DNA of 61,196 nucleotides from Myxosarcina sp. GA_180221_E-2-1-MAG-40_15 (GTDB lineage Bacteria > Cyanobacteriota > Cyanobacteriia > Cyanobacteriales > Xenococcaceae): positions 1 to 61,196 of the forward strand of contig JAIMKV010000023.1 in NCBI GenBank assembly GCA_020692205.1, read 5' to 3'. Every line of letters begins with the position of its first letter. Positions within the stretch are counted from its first letter, which is position 1. The notes below the pieces were generated by a model that saw only the letters and a list, made by a program, of their open reading frames with translations, had not been told where the DNA came from and ran no database searches. The position numbers and the translations under genes are program-made. This document shows positions 35,279-44,324 of this stretch, one piece after another.

Positions 35279-35284
35279 AGTTAA

Positions 35285-35701
35285 CTATGGAATTAGCTTC
35301 TTAAATGAATCCAAAGGCAATTCTAATTCTCGGGCGGTTTCTTTTAACTTGGTTTGGAAACCCTCTTTATCTGAACCAAAGCCACATAGCTTGGCGACCA
35401 TTTCTACTCCAGCGGAGGCGTTGGCTCTGGCACAGTTGGTTAATTCTTCTCCAGTTAGAGGTTCTGACCCAGAAAGCAGCTTGCGTTGAGACTCGCCCCA
35501 GAAAGCACTGAGGGTACAGATTTGCTGGTCTGCCTGATTTTTAATTGACCAACGATAAATTACTTTTTGAGGATCGATGCGCACCTCGACTAATTTTGCT
35601 CCCATATAATATTGCATCTGGCTTAAGGTCTGTTGCCTAACTTTTAGGGGATCGTTTTTATTGATAATTCGCTCTAAGTGAGCCTGAGTAGGTTTTGCCA
35701 T
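35285..35701 (-). CDS. Hypothetical protein between narB and mobA
   Basis: A 138-residue soluble protein that I do not recognise. The middle, YYMGAKLVEVRIDPQKVIYRW, is strand-rich, and the end, LTNCARANASAGVEMVAKLCG, is helical with two Cys. It does not resemble NarM, the nitrate reductase maturation factor. Its 3' end lies 6 nt from the end of narB, convergent. On the same strand mobA starts upstream, about 115 nt away. Its position between two molybdoenzyme genes suggests a link to nitrate assimilation or cofactor handling, but this is an inference. Confidence 0.6.
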   Translation of the reverse strand: MAKPTQAHLERIINKNDPLKVRQQTLSQMQYYMGAKLVEVRIDPQKVIYRWSIKNQADQQICTLSAFWGESQRKLLSGSEPLTGEELTNCARANASAGVEMVAKLCGFGSDKEGFQTKLKETARELELPLDSFKKLIP

Positions 35702-35816
35702 GTTTAAAACTTCTTGCTTGAGTAATAATTATTTTATATTTCTGCCTGTAAAAATTTGGCAGTGTGGTTTGAAATAACAGCAACTTGGTTGTTCTTAACC
35801 ACTACTCTCTTGACCC

Positions 35817-36422
35817 TTATCCTTGAACTGATTTCCAGTCTTCGGGAGTATTACAGTTAAAAAGACAGCGGCGATCGCTAACTAATAATTCTTGCACAGG
35901 ATGCATGGCCAACCAAGATTGAAAAGATTGACCTCCATGTTCAAAGTAGGCCGCAAGTGAAGCTAGACAACTTCGACGATAAAAACCACATAAAGGCTCC
36001 CATCCCTTAGCATTGCGGGGCAATAGGGCAATTTCTGTGGGTAATACTGTTGCCAAAGCTAGCGACCACTGTTTTACTTGAGACGAAGACAAATAAGGTA
36101 AATCACAAGCTAGTAATAAGACCCATTCTGTCTTAACTAGCTGCATCCCTTGAATAAAACCAATTAGAGGAATATTAGATTTAGAGTCTAAAATTAGCTT
36201 TTCTCTAACTAACTGGCAACTAGAGGGAACGACACCCAGATATTTTTTAATCCAAGGTGTCACTACATAAGTTTGAGTAGCGCATTCACTGGCTACCAAA
36301 CAAATATGATTCAACAGCGTGTTGTCACCCAAATTTAATAGAGCTTTGTCTCTTCCCATGCGAGAACTTTCTCCTCCAGCTAAGACAATCGCGCTAATCT
36401 TACTTTTAATTGGCTCGAGCAT
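35817..36422 (-). CDS. mobA: Molybdenum cofactor guanylyltransferase
   Basis: MobA transfers GMP from GTP to molybdopterin to make MGD, the cofactor form used by NarB. The nucleotide-binding signature LAGGESSRMGRDKA is at residues 14-27, and the later LLACDLPYLSS segment carries the metal-binding Asp. Length is 201 residues, normal. ATG 36422 is the start. Its placement beside narB fits the demand for MGD. Gene order is narB, unknown gene, mobA, with the last two on the opposite strand. Confidence 0.93.
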   Translation of the reverse strand: MLEPIKSKISAIVLAGGESSRMGRDKALLNLGDNTLLNHICLVASECATQTYVVTPWIKKYLGVVPSSCQLVREKLILDSKSNIPLIGFIQGMQLVKTEWVLLLACDLPYLSSSQVKQWSLALATVLPTEIALLPRNAKGWEPLCGFYRRSCLASLAAYFEHGGQSFQSWLAMHPVQELLVSDRRCLFNCNTPEDWKSVQG

Positions 36423-36454
36423 CAGACATTAATCTGCAATCTAGTAACAATACA

Positions 36455-36844
36455 ATGAGCAATCAATTTTACCTTCAAAGAAACACGGAGCAACATCTTC
36501 AGCTTTGGATTTATCTCCTACCAATTGTGGGGGTAATTCCTGCTGTCTGGACTCTATCTCGAGCTAAAAATGATCTTTCAGTCAATTCAGAAGAATATAT
36601 AACAACTACTAAGACTTCGCTACGCCAACAGCAGAAAGTTAGCCGACTATCGCTAAATCTAATGCTGATTTGGCTAAGTTCCTACGCTTTATTTTCTTGG
36701 GGTGCAGGTAATGCATCAGAAATTATCTCTTTCCGCCTGCTTTACGCTAATGCCGTTATTACTACAGGATATTTTTTGACCTGTACTTTTCTCATGTCTC
36801 GTTTGGGCAAAAAAAGTTTATTTTCTCGAAACGAGATGAACTAA
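36455..36844 (+). CDS. Small membrane protein upstream of the LCP gene
   Basis: A 129-residue protein, starting at ATG 36455; a TTG at 36410 would overlap mobA and add a non-conserved leader. It has two or three hydrophobic segments (LWIYLLPIVGVIPAVWTL, SLNLMLIWLSSYALFSW, and LYANAVITTGYFLTCTFLM) separated by a polar charged loop, so it is an inner-membrane protein. The family was not identified. It precedes an LCP cell-wall gene by about 300 nt on the same strand and could be functionally linked to it. Confidence 0.6.
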   Translation: MSNQFYLQRNTEQHLQLWIYLLPIVGVIPAVWTLSRAKNDLSVNSEEYITTTKTSLRQQQKVSRLSLNLMLIWLSSYALFSWGAGNASEIISFRLLYANAVITTGYFLTCTFLMSRLGKKSLFSRNEMN

Positions 36845-37138
36845 CTTTTAAAAATCACTCTGGCAAGATCATACATCTTTAAAATTGCTAGATCCTGAAC
36901 CTGTCGTTACTCTAATAAAGAAGCTAGAATTAGTCAATATTTTTTGAGTGTGCAGTAACCGAGCAAAATGAATTAGCAGTTGAAATTTTCGTTAAGTTAG
37001 TTCCGATTGTAGTTTTGATTTTGGGTATTTTTTCTCACAAATAGCTGTTAATATCGATCAAATTACACTTGTGTTTATATATATATCTTAAATTTTCATT
37101 GAAAAATCATTTATTTTTATTCAGCGTGAGGGTATCCA

Positions 37139-38662
37139 GTGCCATTTAGAAAAGCCTATCAATCAACTCCTTCGGGAAAGAAAACTACTGCTCAATTTGA
37201 TTCGATTAATTACCCTCTTAAAAACCACAGCCAGAAATTGAACAAAAAAAAAGCTATTTTAGTTGGGCTGGGTTTGGCCAGTATATCTGCCGTTTCAGCA
37301 GCAGTTGGTGCGTTTTTAGCTGTAGCTTTTTCTACTGCATCTCCCCTACAGCAAGCACAACTTAGTAATGAAGAACAACAGGTTTTTAGTCAAACCGAAA
37401 CAGTGACTGCTCAAAACCTCAATCTGCCAGAATTAAACCGCCCTGTAAATATTTTGGTTTTAGGGATCAAAGTTATTAGTTCTGATTTAGAAGATGAAGG
37501 AAGTAAATACCAAAAACAAGACCTTGGCTATCACTATCTTGTCAACTCGTTTGACGGTCTGAGTGATAGTATGTTGCTGTTGAGGTTTGATCCCAAACAA
37601 GAAAAAGTGTCGGTGTTATCTATTCCCAGAGATACCCGTGTTTCTATTGAAGGGTATGGCATCAGAAAAATTAATCATGCTAATAAACATGGTGGACCTG
37701 CTTTAACTGCGTCAGTAGCGAGCGAATTACTGGGTGGGATCAATATTGATCGCTATGTGCGGGTTAACGTCCAAGGAGTAGAAAAGTTAATTGATGCTTT
37801 GGGTGGAGTTACGGTTAATGTACCTAAAGACATGAAGTACAACGACTTTAGTCAACACCTTTACATCGACCTAAAAAAAGGAGTCCAGCATTTAGATGGC
37901 GAGAAATCAATGCAGTTTTTACGTTATCGCTATGATGAGTACGGCGATATCTCGCGAGTGCAACGCCAGCAAATGTTGATGCGCTCAGCTGTAGAACAAA
38001 CTCTCAAACCCGCTACAGTAATGAAAATTCCCAAGTTATTTTCGATCATTCAATCTCATTTAGATACTAATTTAACTGTTCGGGAATTAATGGCTCTATC
38101 AAATTTCGCTTCGCAAATCGATAGATCGGACATCAAAATGATGATGTTACCTGGAGATTTTAATAGTCCTAGTGAATCTGTTAGCTATTGGCTGCCTGAT
38201 CAGCAGAACATTAACAAGCTAATGACTCAGCATTTTAATTTACCTAGCGAGCAAAATGACGAGAAGATCGCTAATCATCAAGATGCCAGCGTACAAGGTA
38301 CACTTGACATCAGTAATCCTCAGATGAGAATTTCAGTGCAGGACAGTACCGACAATCAAAAAGTTTTGCAGTCAGCCTTGGATACTCTGAGAGAAGCAGG
38401 TTACACCAGAGTAGTTGCTAGCAAAAATTGGCAAGATCCCTTAGCTAAAACTAGAATCATTGCTCAATCAGGAGATGATGAAGCAGCTAAAGAAGTACGT
38501 TCAATTCTTGGTGCCGGAGAAGTGATAGTAGAAAGTACGGGGGTACTTAATTCCGATATTACAGTCCAGCTTGGTCGAGACTGGAAAAAACAACTTCAGC
38601 TGTCAATTGAATCAGATTTTAGACCAGAAGAATTGGGATCGGAAGCAAATTTGAGCAACTAG
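37139..38662 (+). CDS. LytR-CpsA-Psr (LCP) family cell-envelope ligase
   Basis: A 507-residue membrane-anchored protein. One membrane helix is at residues about 41-65 after a basic N-terminus. The LCP domain follows, with LSDSMLLLRFDPKQEKV, then SIPRDTRV and KINHANKHGG, the pyrophosphate-binding Arg and Asp residues. LCP enzymes move glycopolymers from lipid carriers onto the cell wall. The last 120 residues (MRISVQDSTDNQKVLQSALD onward) are a LytR C-terminal domain. The start is GTG 37139 with GAGGG upstream. Confidence 0.9.
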   Translation: MPFRKAYQSTPSGKKTTAQFDSINYPLKNHSQKLNKKKAILVGLGLASISAVSAAVGAFLAVAFSTASPLQQAQLSNEEQQVFSQTETVTAQNLNLPELNRPVNILVLGIKVISSDLEDEGSKYQKQDLGYHYLVNSFDGLSDSMLLLRFDPKQEKVSVLSIPRDTRVSIEGYGIRKINHANKHGGPALTASVASELLGGINIDRYVRVNVQGVEKLIDALGGVTVNVPKDMKYNDFSQHLYIDLKKGVQHLDGEKSMQFLRYRYDEYGDISRVQRQQMLMRSAVEQTLKPATVMKIPKLFSIIQSHLDTNLTVRELMALSNFASQIDRSDIKMMMLPGDFNSPSESVSYWLPDQQNINKLMTQHFNLPSEQNDEKIANHQDASVQGTLDISNPQMRISVQDSTDNQKVLQSALDTLREAGYTRVVASKNWQDPLAKTRIIAQSGDDEAAKEVRSILGAGEVIVESTGVLNSDITVQLGRDWKKQLQLSIESDFRPEELGSEANLSN

Positions 38663-38743
38663 TAATTGAATTGAAGTATTTTCAAGGCTGAGAGCTAATC
38701 TTGCTATACTTTTGGTTGCCCATGTAAAACTTTAATTCTTGTC

Positions 38744-40912
38744 ATGAGCGATCGCCAAACCGATCAAGATCATCGCCTAGTTCGCAAACGTTTGCCAAAC
38801 CAAAGATGGCACATCGCCACGCCTCAGCCTGAAACAGCTCAGCAGTTAAGCGTTGCTACTGGCTTATTGCCCTTAGTAGCGCAGGTAATAATTAATCGCG
38901 ACATAGCTACAGCTAACGATGTTCATACCTACATTGAGCCAGAATCTCAGGATTTACCTTCTCCCCTGGTGGAATTTGTGGATTTAGAGGCAAGCGTAGA
39001 GCTAATCAAGCAGGCGATCACTGATGAAGAACAAATTGCCATCTGTGGAGACTATGATGCTGATGGCATGACCAGTACTGCCTTACTGTTACGTGCCTTG
39101 AAACATCTGGGAGCAAAGGTAGATTATGCTATTCCCAGTCGCATGAAAGACGGTTACGGTATAAATAATCGAATCGTTGAAGAATTTGCCGAAAACGGTG
39201 TCGGTTTAATTCTTACGGTAGATAACGGTATTTCTGCTTATGAACCTGTTGCCAGGGCAATCGAGTTGGGCTTGAGCGTAATTATCACCGATCATCACGA
39301 CTTACCAGACAAACTGCCTCCCGCCGATGCCATTCTCAATCCTAAGCTATTACCAAATAGTTCTCCTTACAAAGGATTAGCAGGGGTAGGAGTAGCCTAT
39401 ATTTTAGCGATCGCCACTGCTCAAAGCCTAGGTAAATTGAAGGGTTTAACCAACCCAATTATGGAACTGTTTACTTTGGGGACAATTGCCGATCTTGCTC
39501 CTTTAGTTGGAGTTAATCGCCGTTGGCTCAAGCGCGGTTTACGAGCCTTGCCCAATTCACAATTAGCAGGTATTCAAGCTTTAATGCAGGTAGCGGGAGT
39601 AGACGAGGCACAAAAACAACTCAAACCTGATGATATTGGCTTTCGCTTAGGGCCTAGAATTAACGCTGTAGGCCGAATTGGCGATCCGCAACTGGTTATT
39701 GAGCTTCTAACTACCGACGATCCTGGAGTAGCCTTAGAAAAAGCGATGCAGTGTGAACAAATCAATCAGCATCGTCGTCAACTTTGCGAGCAGATTGAAA
39801 AAGAGGCAATCGCTCTAGTCGAATCCACCCCGATTCTGTGGCAGCGCGATCGGGTTTTAGTCGTAGTAGCAGCAGGTTGGCATCATGGTGTGATTGGCAT
39901 TGTTGCTTCGCGATTAGTGGAACGTTATGGTGTCCCTGTGTTTATTGGCACTTATGAAGACCATGAGCCAGTAGAAGCAGATGCGCCACCATACGGACAT
40001 CTCACGGTGAGCCGTACGACGGCTCACCCGTGTCCTCCTCCCCTCATGATTCGTGGCTCTGCCAGAAGTATTGATGAATTTAACGTATTTGATGCTCTTA
40101 ACTATTGCAGCGATTTATTAGGTAAATTTGGCGGGCATCGCGCCGCGGGGGGCTTTAGTTTTGCCGCCGATAATTTAGAAGCGGTGAAACAAAGACTAAG
40201 CGAGTTTGCTTATCAATGTTTGACAGTAGAACATCTTAAACCGCTGGTTAAAATAGACGCTCAAGCCAGTTTAGGACAAGTCAATTTTGAACTTTATCAA
40301 CAGATTGAAAGCTTGCAGCCTTGGGGCATTGGCAATAGTACGCCTGTATTTTGGACACCTAATGTCAAGGTTGTTGAGCAAAGAGTTATTGGTAAAACTC
40401 AAACTCATTTAAAGCTAACTTTACAAGAAGCTAATTCTGCAACTCAAATTAAAGCCATAGCTTGGCGATGGGGAGAATATTGTCCGTTACCAGAATGTTT
40501 GGATATTGCTTACAAATTGCAAGAAAATCATTGGCAGGGCGATACCAAGATTGAACTAGAGTTAGTTGGAGTCAGAGAGACTCTGTCTTGCAAAGGCGGG
40601 GCTGACTCTGACTTCGTGCAACTGCCTCAAGCACAACCGAGCAACAACATCGCTGCTTTAAATAATCGGATTAAAAATGATCAGGTGCAAAAAGCTGTAT
40701 TTACTTATAGTGACAGAATTTATGTATGCAGTAAAACAGTTAAAGAACTGCGGATTAGGAATGATCGCGGCAATATCTTAGCGGTTAGTCAGGGCGATCG
40801 CATGGGTTTATTGGGTAAATCTAGAGACGAAGCTAAGGAAGTTAATGTCACTAAACAACCTTATTTTCAGTTAATCAAGGCTGCGTTACGGGCAATTGAG
40901 GAAGGTAAATAG
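38744..40912 (+). CDS. recJ: Single-stranded-DNA-specific exonuclease RecJ with two repeat insertions
   Basis: RecJ degrades single-stranded DNA 5' to 3' in recombination and mismatch repair. The DHH phosphoesterase motifs are present: CGDYDADGMTST near residue 103, ITDHHDLP near 183, and the DHHA1 GGHRAAGG near 462. Length is 722 residues, long for the family. Two stretches look inserted in-frame: residues about 407-434 (a GC-rich palindrome between VFIGTYED and IRGSAR) and residues about 609-626 (a copy of the 31618 repeat). Both keep the frame open. Whether the enzyme stays active is not known. Confidence 0.9.
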   Translation: MSDRQTDQDHRLVRKRLPNQRWHIATPQPETAQQLSVATGLLPLVAQVIINRDIATANDVHTYIEPESQDLPSPLVEFVDLEASVELIKQAITDEEQIAICGDYDADGMTSTALLLRALKHLGAKVDYAIPSRMKDGYGINNRIVEEFAENGVGLILTVDNGISAYEPVARAIELGLSVIITDHHDLPDKLPPADAILNPKLLPNSSPYKGLAGVGVAYILAIATAQSLGKLKGLTNPIMELFTLGTIADLAPLVGVNRRWLKRGLRALPNSQLAGIQALMQVAGVDEAQKQLKPDDIGFRLGPRINAVGRIGDPQLVIELLTTDDPGVALEKAMQCEQINQHRRQLCEQIEKEAIALVESTPILWQRDRVLVVVAAGWHHGVIGIVASRLVERYGVPVFIGTYEDHEPVEADAPPYGHLTVSRTTAHPCPPPLMIRGSARSIDEFNVFDALNYCSDLLGKFGGHRAAGGFSFAADNLEAVKQRLSEFAYQCLTVEHLKPLVKIDAQASLGQVNFELYQQIESLQPWGIGNSTPVFWTPNVKVVEQRVIGKTQTHLKLTLQEANSATQIKAIAWRWGEYCPLPECLDIAYKLQENHWQGDTKIELELVGVRETLSCKGGADSDFVQLPQAQPSNNIAALNNRIKNDQVQKAVFTYSDRIYVCSKTVKELRIRNDRGNILAVSQGDRMGLLGKSRDEAKEVNVTKQPYFQLIKAALRAIEEGK
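39995..40035. repeat. Palindrome inserted in recJ coding sequence
   Basis: GGTGAGCCGT (40006-40015) and ACGGCTCACC (40019-40028) are perfect 10-bp arms around ACG. Outer GGACA (39995-39999) and TGTCC (40031-40035) extend the hairpin. It lies between the conserved RecJ blocks VFIGTYED and IRGSAR, where related RecJ proteins are expected to be continuous, and encodes about 14 of the extra residues. Confidence 0.6.
40570..40615 (-). repeat. Second repeat in recJ, shortened copy of the 31618-31710 family
   Basis: Read on the - strand it starts CGAAGTCAGAGTCAGCCCCG and ends GAGTCTCTCTGACT. The first 11 nt and the last 13-nt end block are identical to those of the 31618-31710 repeat; the interior is deleted to about 20 nt. 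It adds about 16 codons to recJ without shifting the frame. Confidence 0.65.
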
Positions 40913-41006
40913 TTGATAAATTGTCGTGGATGTAGTTTTTGGTATGTGTTGTTAGCGATCGCTACACCAAAACAATAATCTTCCTCCAACAGAACAATCG
41001 TGATAC

Positions 41007-41888
41007 CTATTTACGTTCATCCGTGCGACGCAAAGCTATATGGGAAGCGGTATCCTTTAGGAGTCCTTTAGGGGACATTACCACCAAAGTCAAACCAGAC
41101 AAAAAAAACAGTCCCATCAACCCAGCGATCGGATTACCATCAATCCCCGTAACCCAAATCGGAACATGGTTGGTATATTCAATCAACTGACCAACATCAA
41201 CAATGTAATAACCCCAAACTAACCCTGCATGAATCCCAATACAGATGCCCAAGCGATCGCCATGCCGATATTTAGCTAATACCAAAGCTATCCCCAGCAA
41301 AACTAAAGCAGGAAAAGTTACCGCAGTCCGGATAATCTCCTCAATCGGCTTGAGAAAATGAGCCAAAGCATAGGCAATCGCTGTAACAAAAATACCAATT
41401 TTTTTACCGTAATCTCGCTGTAGCTCATCAAGTAGCCAACCGCGAAACAGCAATTCTTCTGCCAACCCAATTCCTACTGCACTTAAAAAGCCTTCGACAA
41501 CAATTTGAATCAGATTAACCGAAGGAGTAATAACTTCTATCCACCCTAAAACTACTTCAGTGATAAACAAGCCAAGGCATAACCAAAAGCCAATGGCTAA
41601 ACCTTGCAGAAATTCTCGACCATTTTTAGCATTGCCAGCTAAACCATAGTGAGCAAAAATATGCGCTTCATCATGCACTAACCTGCCCCAAAATCGCCAT
41701 AAAAAAAGCAATTCCACAAATAGCAATGCCATAGTTAAAATACTGGCTAAATTACTATCTCCACGTATTAGCCAGTAAATTGGTATTGCTAAGGGTAGCC
41801 ATAAAAAAGCTAAAGCACCAACAAAGATGCTTAATCTCACTGGTGTCGAGAATTCTGATATTTTTTTAAAACTCGAAGTGTGTGGCAA
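41007..41888 (-). CDS. CPBP-family intramembrane metalloprotease
   Basis: A 293-residue polytopic membrane protein of the CPBP (CAAX protease/bacteriocin-processing, Abi) family. Motif 1 is Glu144-Glu145 in EELLFRGWLL with Arg149. Motif 2 is YALAHF and motif 3 is IGIHAGLVWGY, which together form the glutamic/His catalytic site inside the membrane. At least six hydrophobic helices are seen. Substrates are unknown. The last about 20 residues (MSPKGLLKDTASHIALRRT) coincide with a TCCTTTAGG repeat at 41044-41080, so the C-terminus seems to have been rewritten by a repeat. Confidence 0.85.
   Translation of the reverse strand: MPHTSSFKKISEFSTPVRLSIFVGALAFLWLPLAIPIYWLIRGDSNLASILTMALLFVELLFLWRFWGRLVHDEAHIFAHYGLAGNAKNGREFLQGLAIGFWLCLGLFITEVVLGWIEVITPSVNLIQIVVEGFLSAVGIGLAEELLFRGWLLDELQRDYGKKIGIFVTAIAYALAHFLKPIEEIIRTAVTFPALVLLGIALVLAKYRHGDRLGICIGIHAGLVWGYYIVDVGQLIEYTNHVPIWVTGIDGNPIAGLMGLFFLSGLTLVVMSPKGLLKDTASHIALRRTDERK
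41044..41080. repeat. TCCTTTAGG repeat at the 3' end of the CPBP gene
   Basis: GGAAGCGGTATCCTTTAGG followed by AGTCCTTTAGGGGAC shares GAAGCG and ATCCTTTAGG with the interior of the repeat at 31618-31710. The two TCCTTTAGG units are 11 nt apart. It lacks the GTCAGAG ends. Confidence 0.4.
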
Positions 41889-41944
41889 TTAACTATCTAT
41901 GGTTAACTGTTAACTAGTCTAACCATAGCATTTTCCCAGCTTGA

Positions 41945-42289
41945 TTATTCGTCAGGCTCAATAGTGCTGGTTAAGCCATGATTACACAGCGTTTCGGAAT
42001 AAAACTCAGCATGTTCTAAAGCACAGGTAATTACTAAACCAACTCCGCTGTTGTGAGTTTCCATCATAATATTAACTGCCTGAGGCTGAGTCATTCCGCT
42101 GACGGTTTGCATTAAAACTTGAACTACATATTCCATTGAGTTGAAATCGTCATTATGAAGTAAAACTTTATAGCGCGGTGCGTGCTTACGCACAGTTGAA
42201 GTTGAACTTTTATCTATTACAGAAGTTCCCAGGGACACAACTATATTCTCCTTTAAAATTTCTTTTTCTTTAATTGAACAATTCCCCAT
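41945..42289 (-). CDS. clpS: ATP-dependent Clp protease adaptor ClpS
   Basis: ClpS delivers N-degron substrates to ClpAP/ClpCP. The folded domain (residues about 38-110) has the N-end recognition motif HNDDFNSMEYVV with its Asp and Asn residues, and the second conserved part GVGLVITCALEHAEFY. The first 35 residues are polar and probably form the flexible N-terminal extension that enters the ATPase. Length of 114 is slightly long. It is transcribed apart from any clp gene; the CPBP gene follows 56 nt downstream on the same strand. Confidence 0.92.
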   Translation of the reverse strand: MGNCSIKEKEILKENIVVSLGTSVIDKSSTSTVRKHAPRYKVLLHNDDFNSMEYVVQVLMQTVSGMTQPQAVNIMMETHNSGVGLVITCALEHAEFYSETLCNHGLTSTIEPDE

Positions 42290-42574
42290 GTAGTTTGTTG
42301 AGGATTTTTAGCCTGACTTAAATCACTTAGTTATTGAGCTTAACTAAAATTTCAGCCGATCTTGGCAGAGCTTTTTACGGTTCTATTTTAATTTAAGTCC
42401 AAAAAAACTTAAACTAGATCTGGCATTAGCCTAACCTATCAATATATCTACAATTCATAGTAATCGTTAATAACCTAGTTAAGAGCAAAATTTTTTTTTG
42501 ATGATTTTCAATCAGACCAAGACAGACAATAAACAAGTTAACATAAGTTAATAATAGAATATTTTAAATTGACA

Positions 42575-43477
42575 ATGCCGACAATTTTTTCACCAACTAT
42601 GCAATCAATTCCAGGTACTTACTGGCAGTGGCGAGGCAACTCTATTTATTATGTCTGTGCAGGTGAATCTAGTAAACTTCCTTTATTATTAGTACATGGT
42701 TTTGGAGCATCTACTGACCATTGGCGTAAAAACATTTCTCAGTTACAACAGCAATTTCAAGTATGGGCGATCGACTTATTAGGATTTGGACGCTCAGCCA
42801 AGCCCAAACAAGAATATAGCGGTGAGCTTTGGCGAGAACAACTACATGATTTTATTACTGAGGTGATCGCTCAGCCTGCTGTATTAGTAGGAAATTCCCT
42901 GGGAGGTTATGCTTGTGCTTGTGTAGCAGCAGAATATCCCCAATCGACGATGGGTTTAATTTTACTTAATAGCGCAGGACCTTTTTCTACTACTGAAGGA
43001 AATTTAGAGCCACAATCTACTTCAAATGCTATGGGCAAGCTATTGCGATCGCTTCTTTTGCAGCCGTGGGCAAGTTTTTTGCTATTTCAATATGCCCGGC
43101 GTCGCTCTATAATTCGTAGGACTCTAAATAATGTTTATTTCAATAAGAGTGCTGTAACCGAGCAATTGGTTGAAGACATTTATCGTCCTTCCTGCGATCA
43201 GGGGGCAGCAGACGTATTTAATGCCGTGTTTAAGACCCCTCAAGGAGAAAAAGTAGATATGTTATTAAATAAGCTGGAATGTCCTCTACTGCTTTTGTGG
43301 GGTGAAAAAGATCCTTGGATAAATGCTAGAGAGAAGGGGGCAAAATTTCGCCAGTACTATCCTCAATTGACAGAATACTATCTCGAAGCTGGTCATTGTC
43401 CCCATGATGAATCTCCAGAAGAAGTCAATACTCTCATAGCAGAATGGGTTTTAGCCATTAGTGAGCTACAATCTTAA
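42575..43477 (+). CDS. Alpha/beta hydrolase
   Basis: A 300-residue alpha/beta-fold hydrolase starting at ATG 42575 (TTG 42569 would add two residues). The oxyanion motif HGFGASTDHWR follows strand 3. The catalytic triad is Ser108 (GNSLGGY), Asp246 (GEKDPW) and His274 (GHCPHDE). It has the cap region between strands 6 and 7. The closest remembered relatives are cyanobacterial and plastid hydrolases acting on chlorophyll or prenyl esters, but the substrate cannot be fixed from sequence. It precedes the DUF2993 gene closely. Confidence 0.85.
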   Translation: MPTIFSPTMQSIPGTYWQWRGNSIYYVCAGESSKLPLLLVHGFGASTDHWRKNISQLQQQFQVWAIDLLGFGRSAKPKQEYSGELWREQLHDFITEVIAQPAVLVGNSLGGYACACVAAEYPQSTMGLILLNSAGPFSTTEGNLEPQSTSNAMGKLLRSLLLQPWASFLLFQYARRRSIIRRTLNNVYFNKSAVTEQLVEDIYRPSCDQGAADVFNAVFKTPQGEKVDMLLNKLECPLLLLWGEKDPWINAREKGAKFRQYYPQLTEYYLEAGHCPHDESPEEVNTLIAEWVLAISELQS

Positions 43478-43532
43478 TTGCTGTATTCTTAATAATTTGT
43501 TACAAGGTAAGAGTAACTCAACCTATAGCTAT

Positions 43533-44324
43533 ATGTTTGGTGGATTTGTTGGATTTGGTAATAAACAAGGCGGAGATTGGGGCGAAAATCTCATCAATAC
43601 TGTCGCAAGCAACACAATCCGACACTTATTTACTCGTAGTGAGTCAGTAGAAGTATCGGTTAAATGCAACCCGTCTAGCAAGCTCCTCCAGGGAACAATC
43701 GACAGCTTTAAAATGAGTGGTCGCGGTTTGGTGATTCGTAAGCAGTTTCGCACTGAAGAAATGTCTTTTGAAACTGACGCTGTGGCAATAGATTTTGGTT
43801 CGGCAGTTAAAGGAAAAATAGCTCTTAAGCAGCCAACGCAGGCGATCGCTCAAGTAAAATTGTCTCAGGCTGATATTAACAAGTCTTTTGAAGCGGATTT
43901 GGTGAGAAAACGTTTGGAAGATCTAACTCCTGATGGCTTAACCAAAATATCTGGTGGAGAGCCTGTTTCTTTTACTGATGTACAAGTGCAGCTGTTACCC
44001 GAAAATAAGGTAAAACTGCTAGCTAAAGCCAGTTGGAATGATACTATTGTTCCAGTTAGTCTGAGCTGTATTTTGAGTATTGGCAAGCGTAAAAGAGTCA
44101 AGTTTGAAGAGGTTCAGTTTGAGCAGGGTAATATCTCCCCTGAGCTACATGATATTTCTAAAGATTTAACCCTCGCCTTAGGCGAAATTCTCAACGAAAT
44201 GGTTGATTTAGACCGATTTAATCTTGATGGGGTTAAATTACGCCTCAATCGCTTAGAGACTGAAGGACAAATGTTATTGTTTAGTGGTTACGCCCAAATA
44301 GAACGAGTACCCCAGACAGGCTAG
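43533..44324 (+). CDS. DUF2993 (LmeA-type) lipid-binding protein
   Basis: A 263-residue protein when started at ATG 43533. A GTG at 43461 would overlap the hydrolase and add a poorly conserved leader. The sequence fits DUF2993: a helical N-terminus with TVASNTIRHLFTRSESVEVSV, then a long beta sandwich (SGRGLVIRKQFRTEEMSF, VAIDFGSAVKGK). The family is thought to bind phospholipids. No clear signal peptide is present. It is co-oriented with the hydrolase gene, so the two may be co-transcribed. Its TAG stop codon lies inside a large hairpin. Confidence 0.75.
   Translation: MFGGFVGFGNKQGGDWGENLINTVASNTIRHLFTRSESVEVSVKCNPSSKLLQGTIDSFKMSGRGLVIRKQFRTEEMSFETDAVAIDFGSAVKGKIALKQPTQAIAQVKLSQADINKSFEADLVRKRLEDLTPDGLTKISGGEPVSFTDVQVQLLPENKVKLLAKASWNDTIVPVSLSCILSIGKRKRVKFEEVQFEQGNISPELHDISKDLTLALGEILNEMVDLDRFNLDGVKLRLNRLETEGQMLLFSGYAQIERVPQTG

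Noticed and set aside
36950-37045. Short + strand frame with a hydrophobic end (EIFVKLVPIVVLILGIF)
   Set aside because: It has no ATG, GTG or TTG start between the preceding stop and the hydrophobic part.
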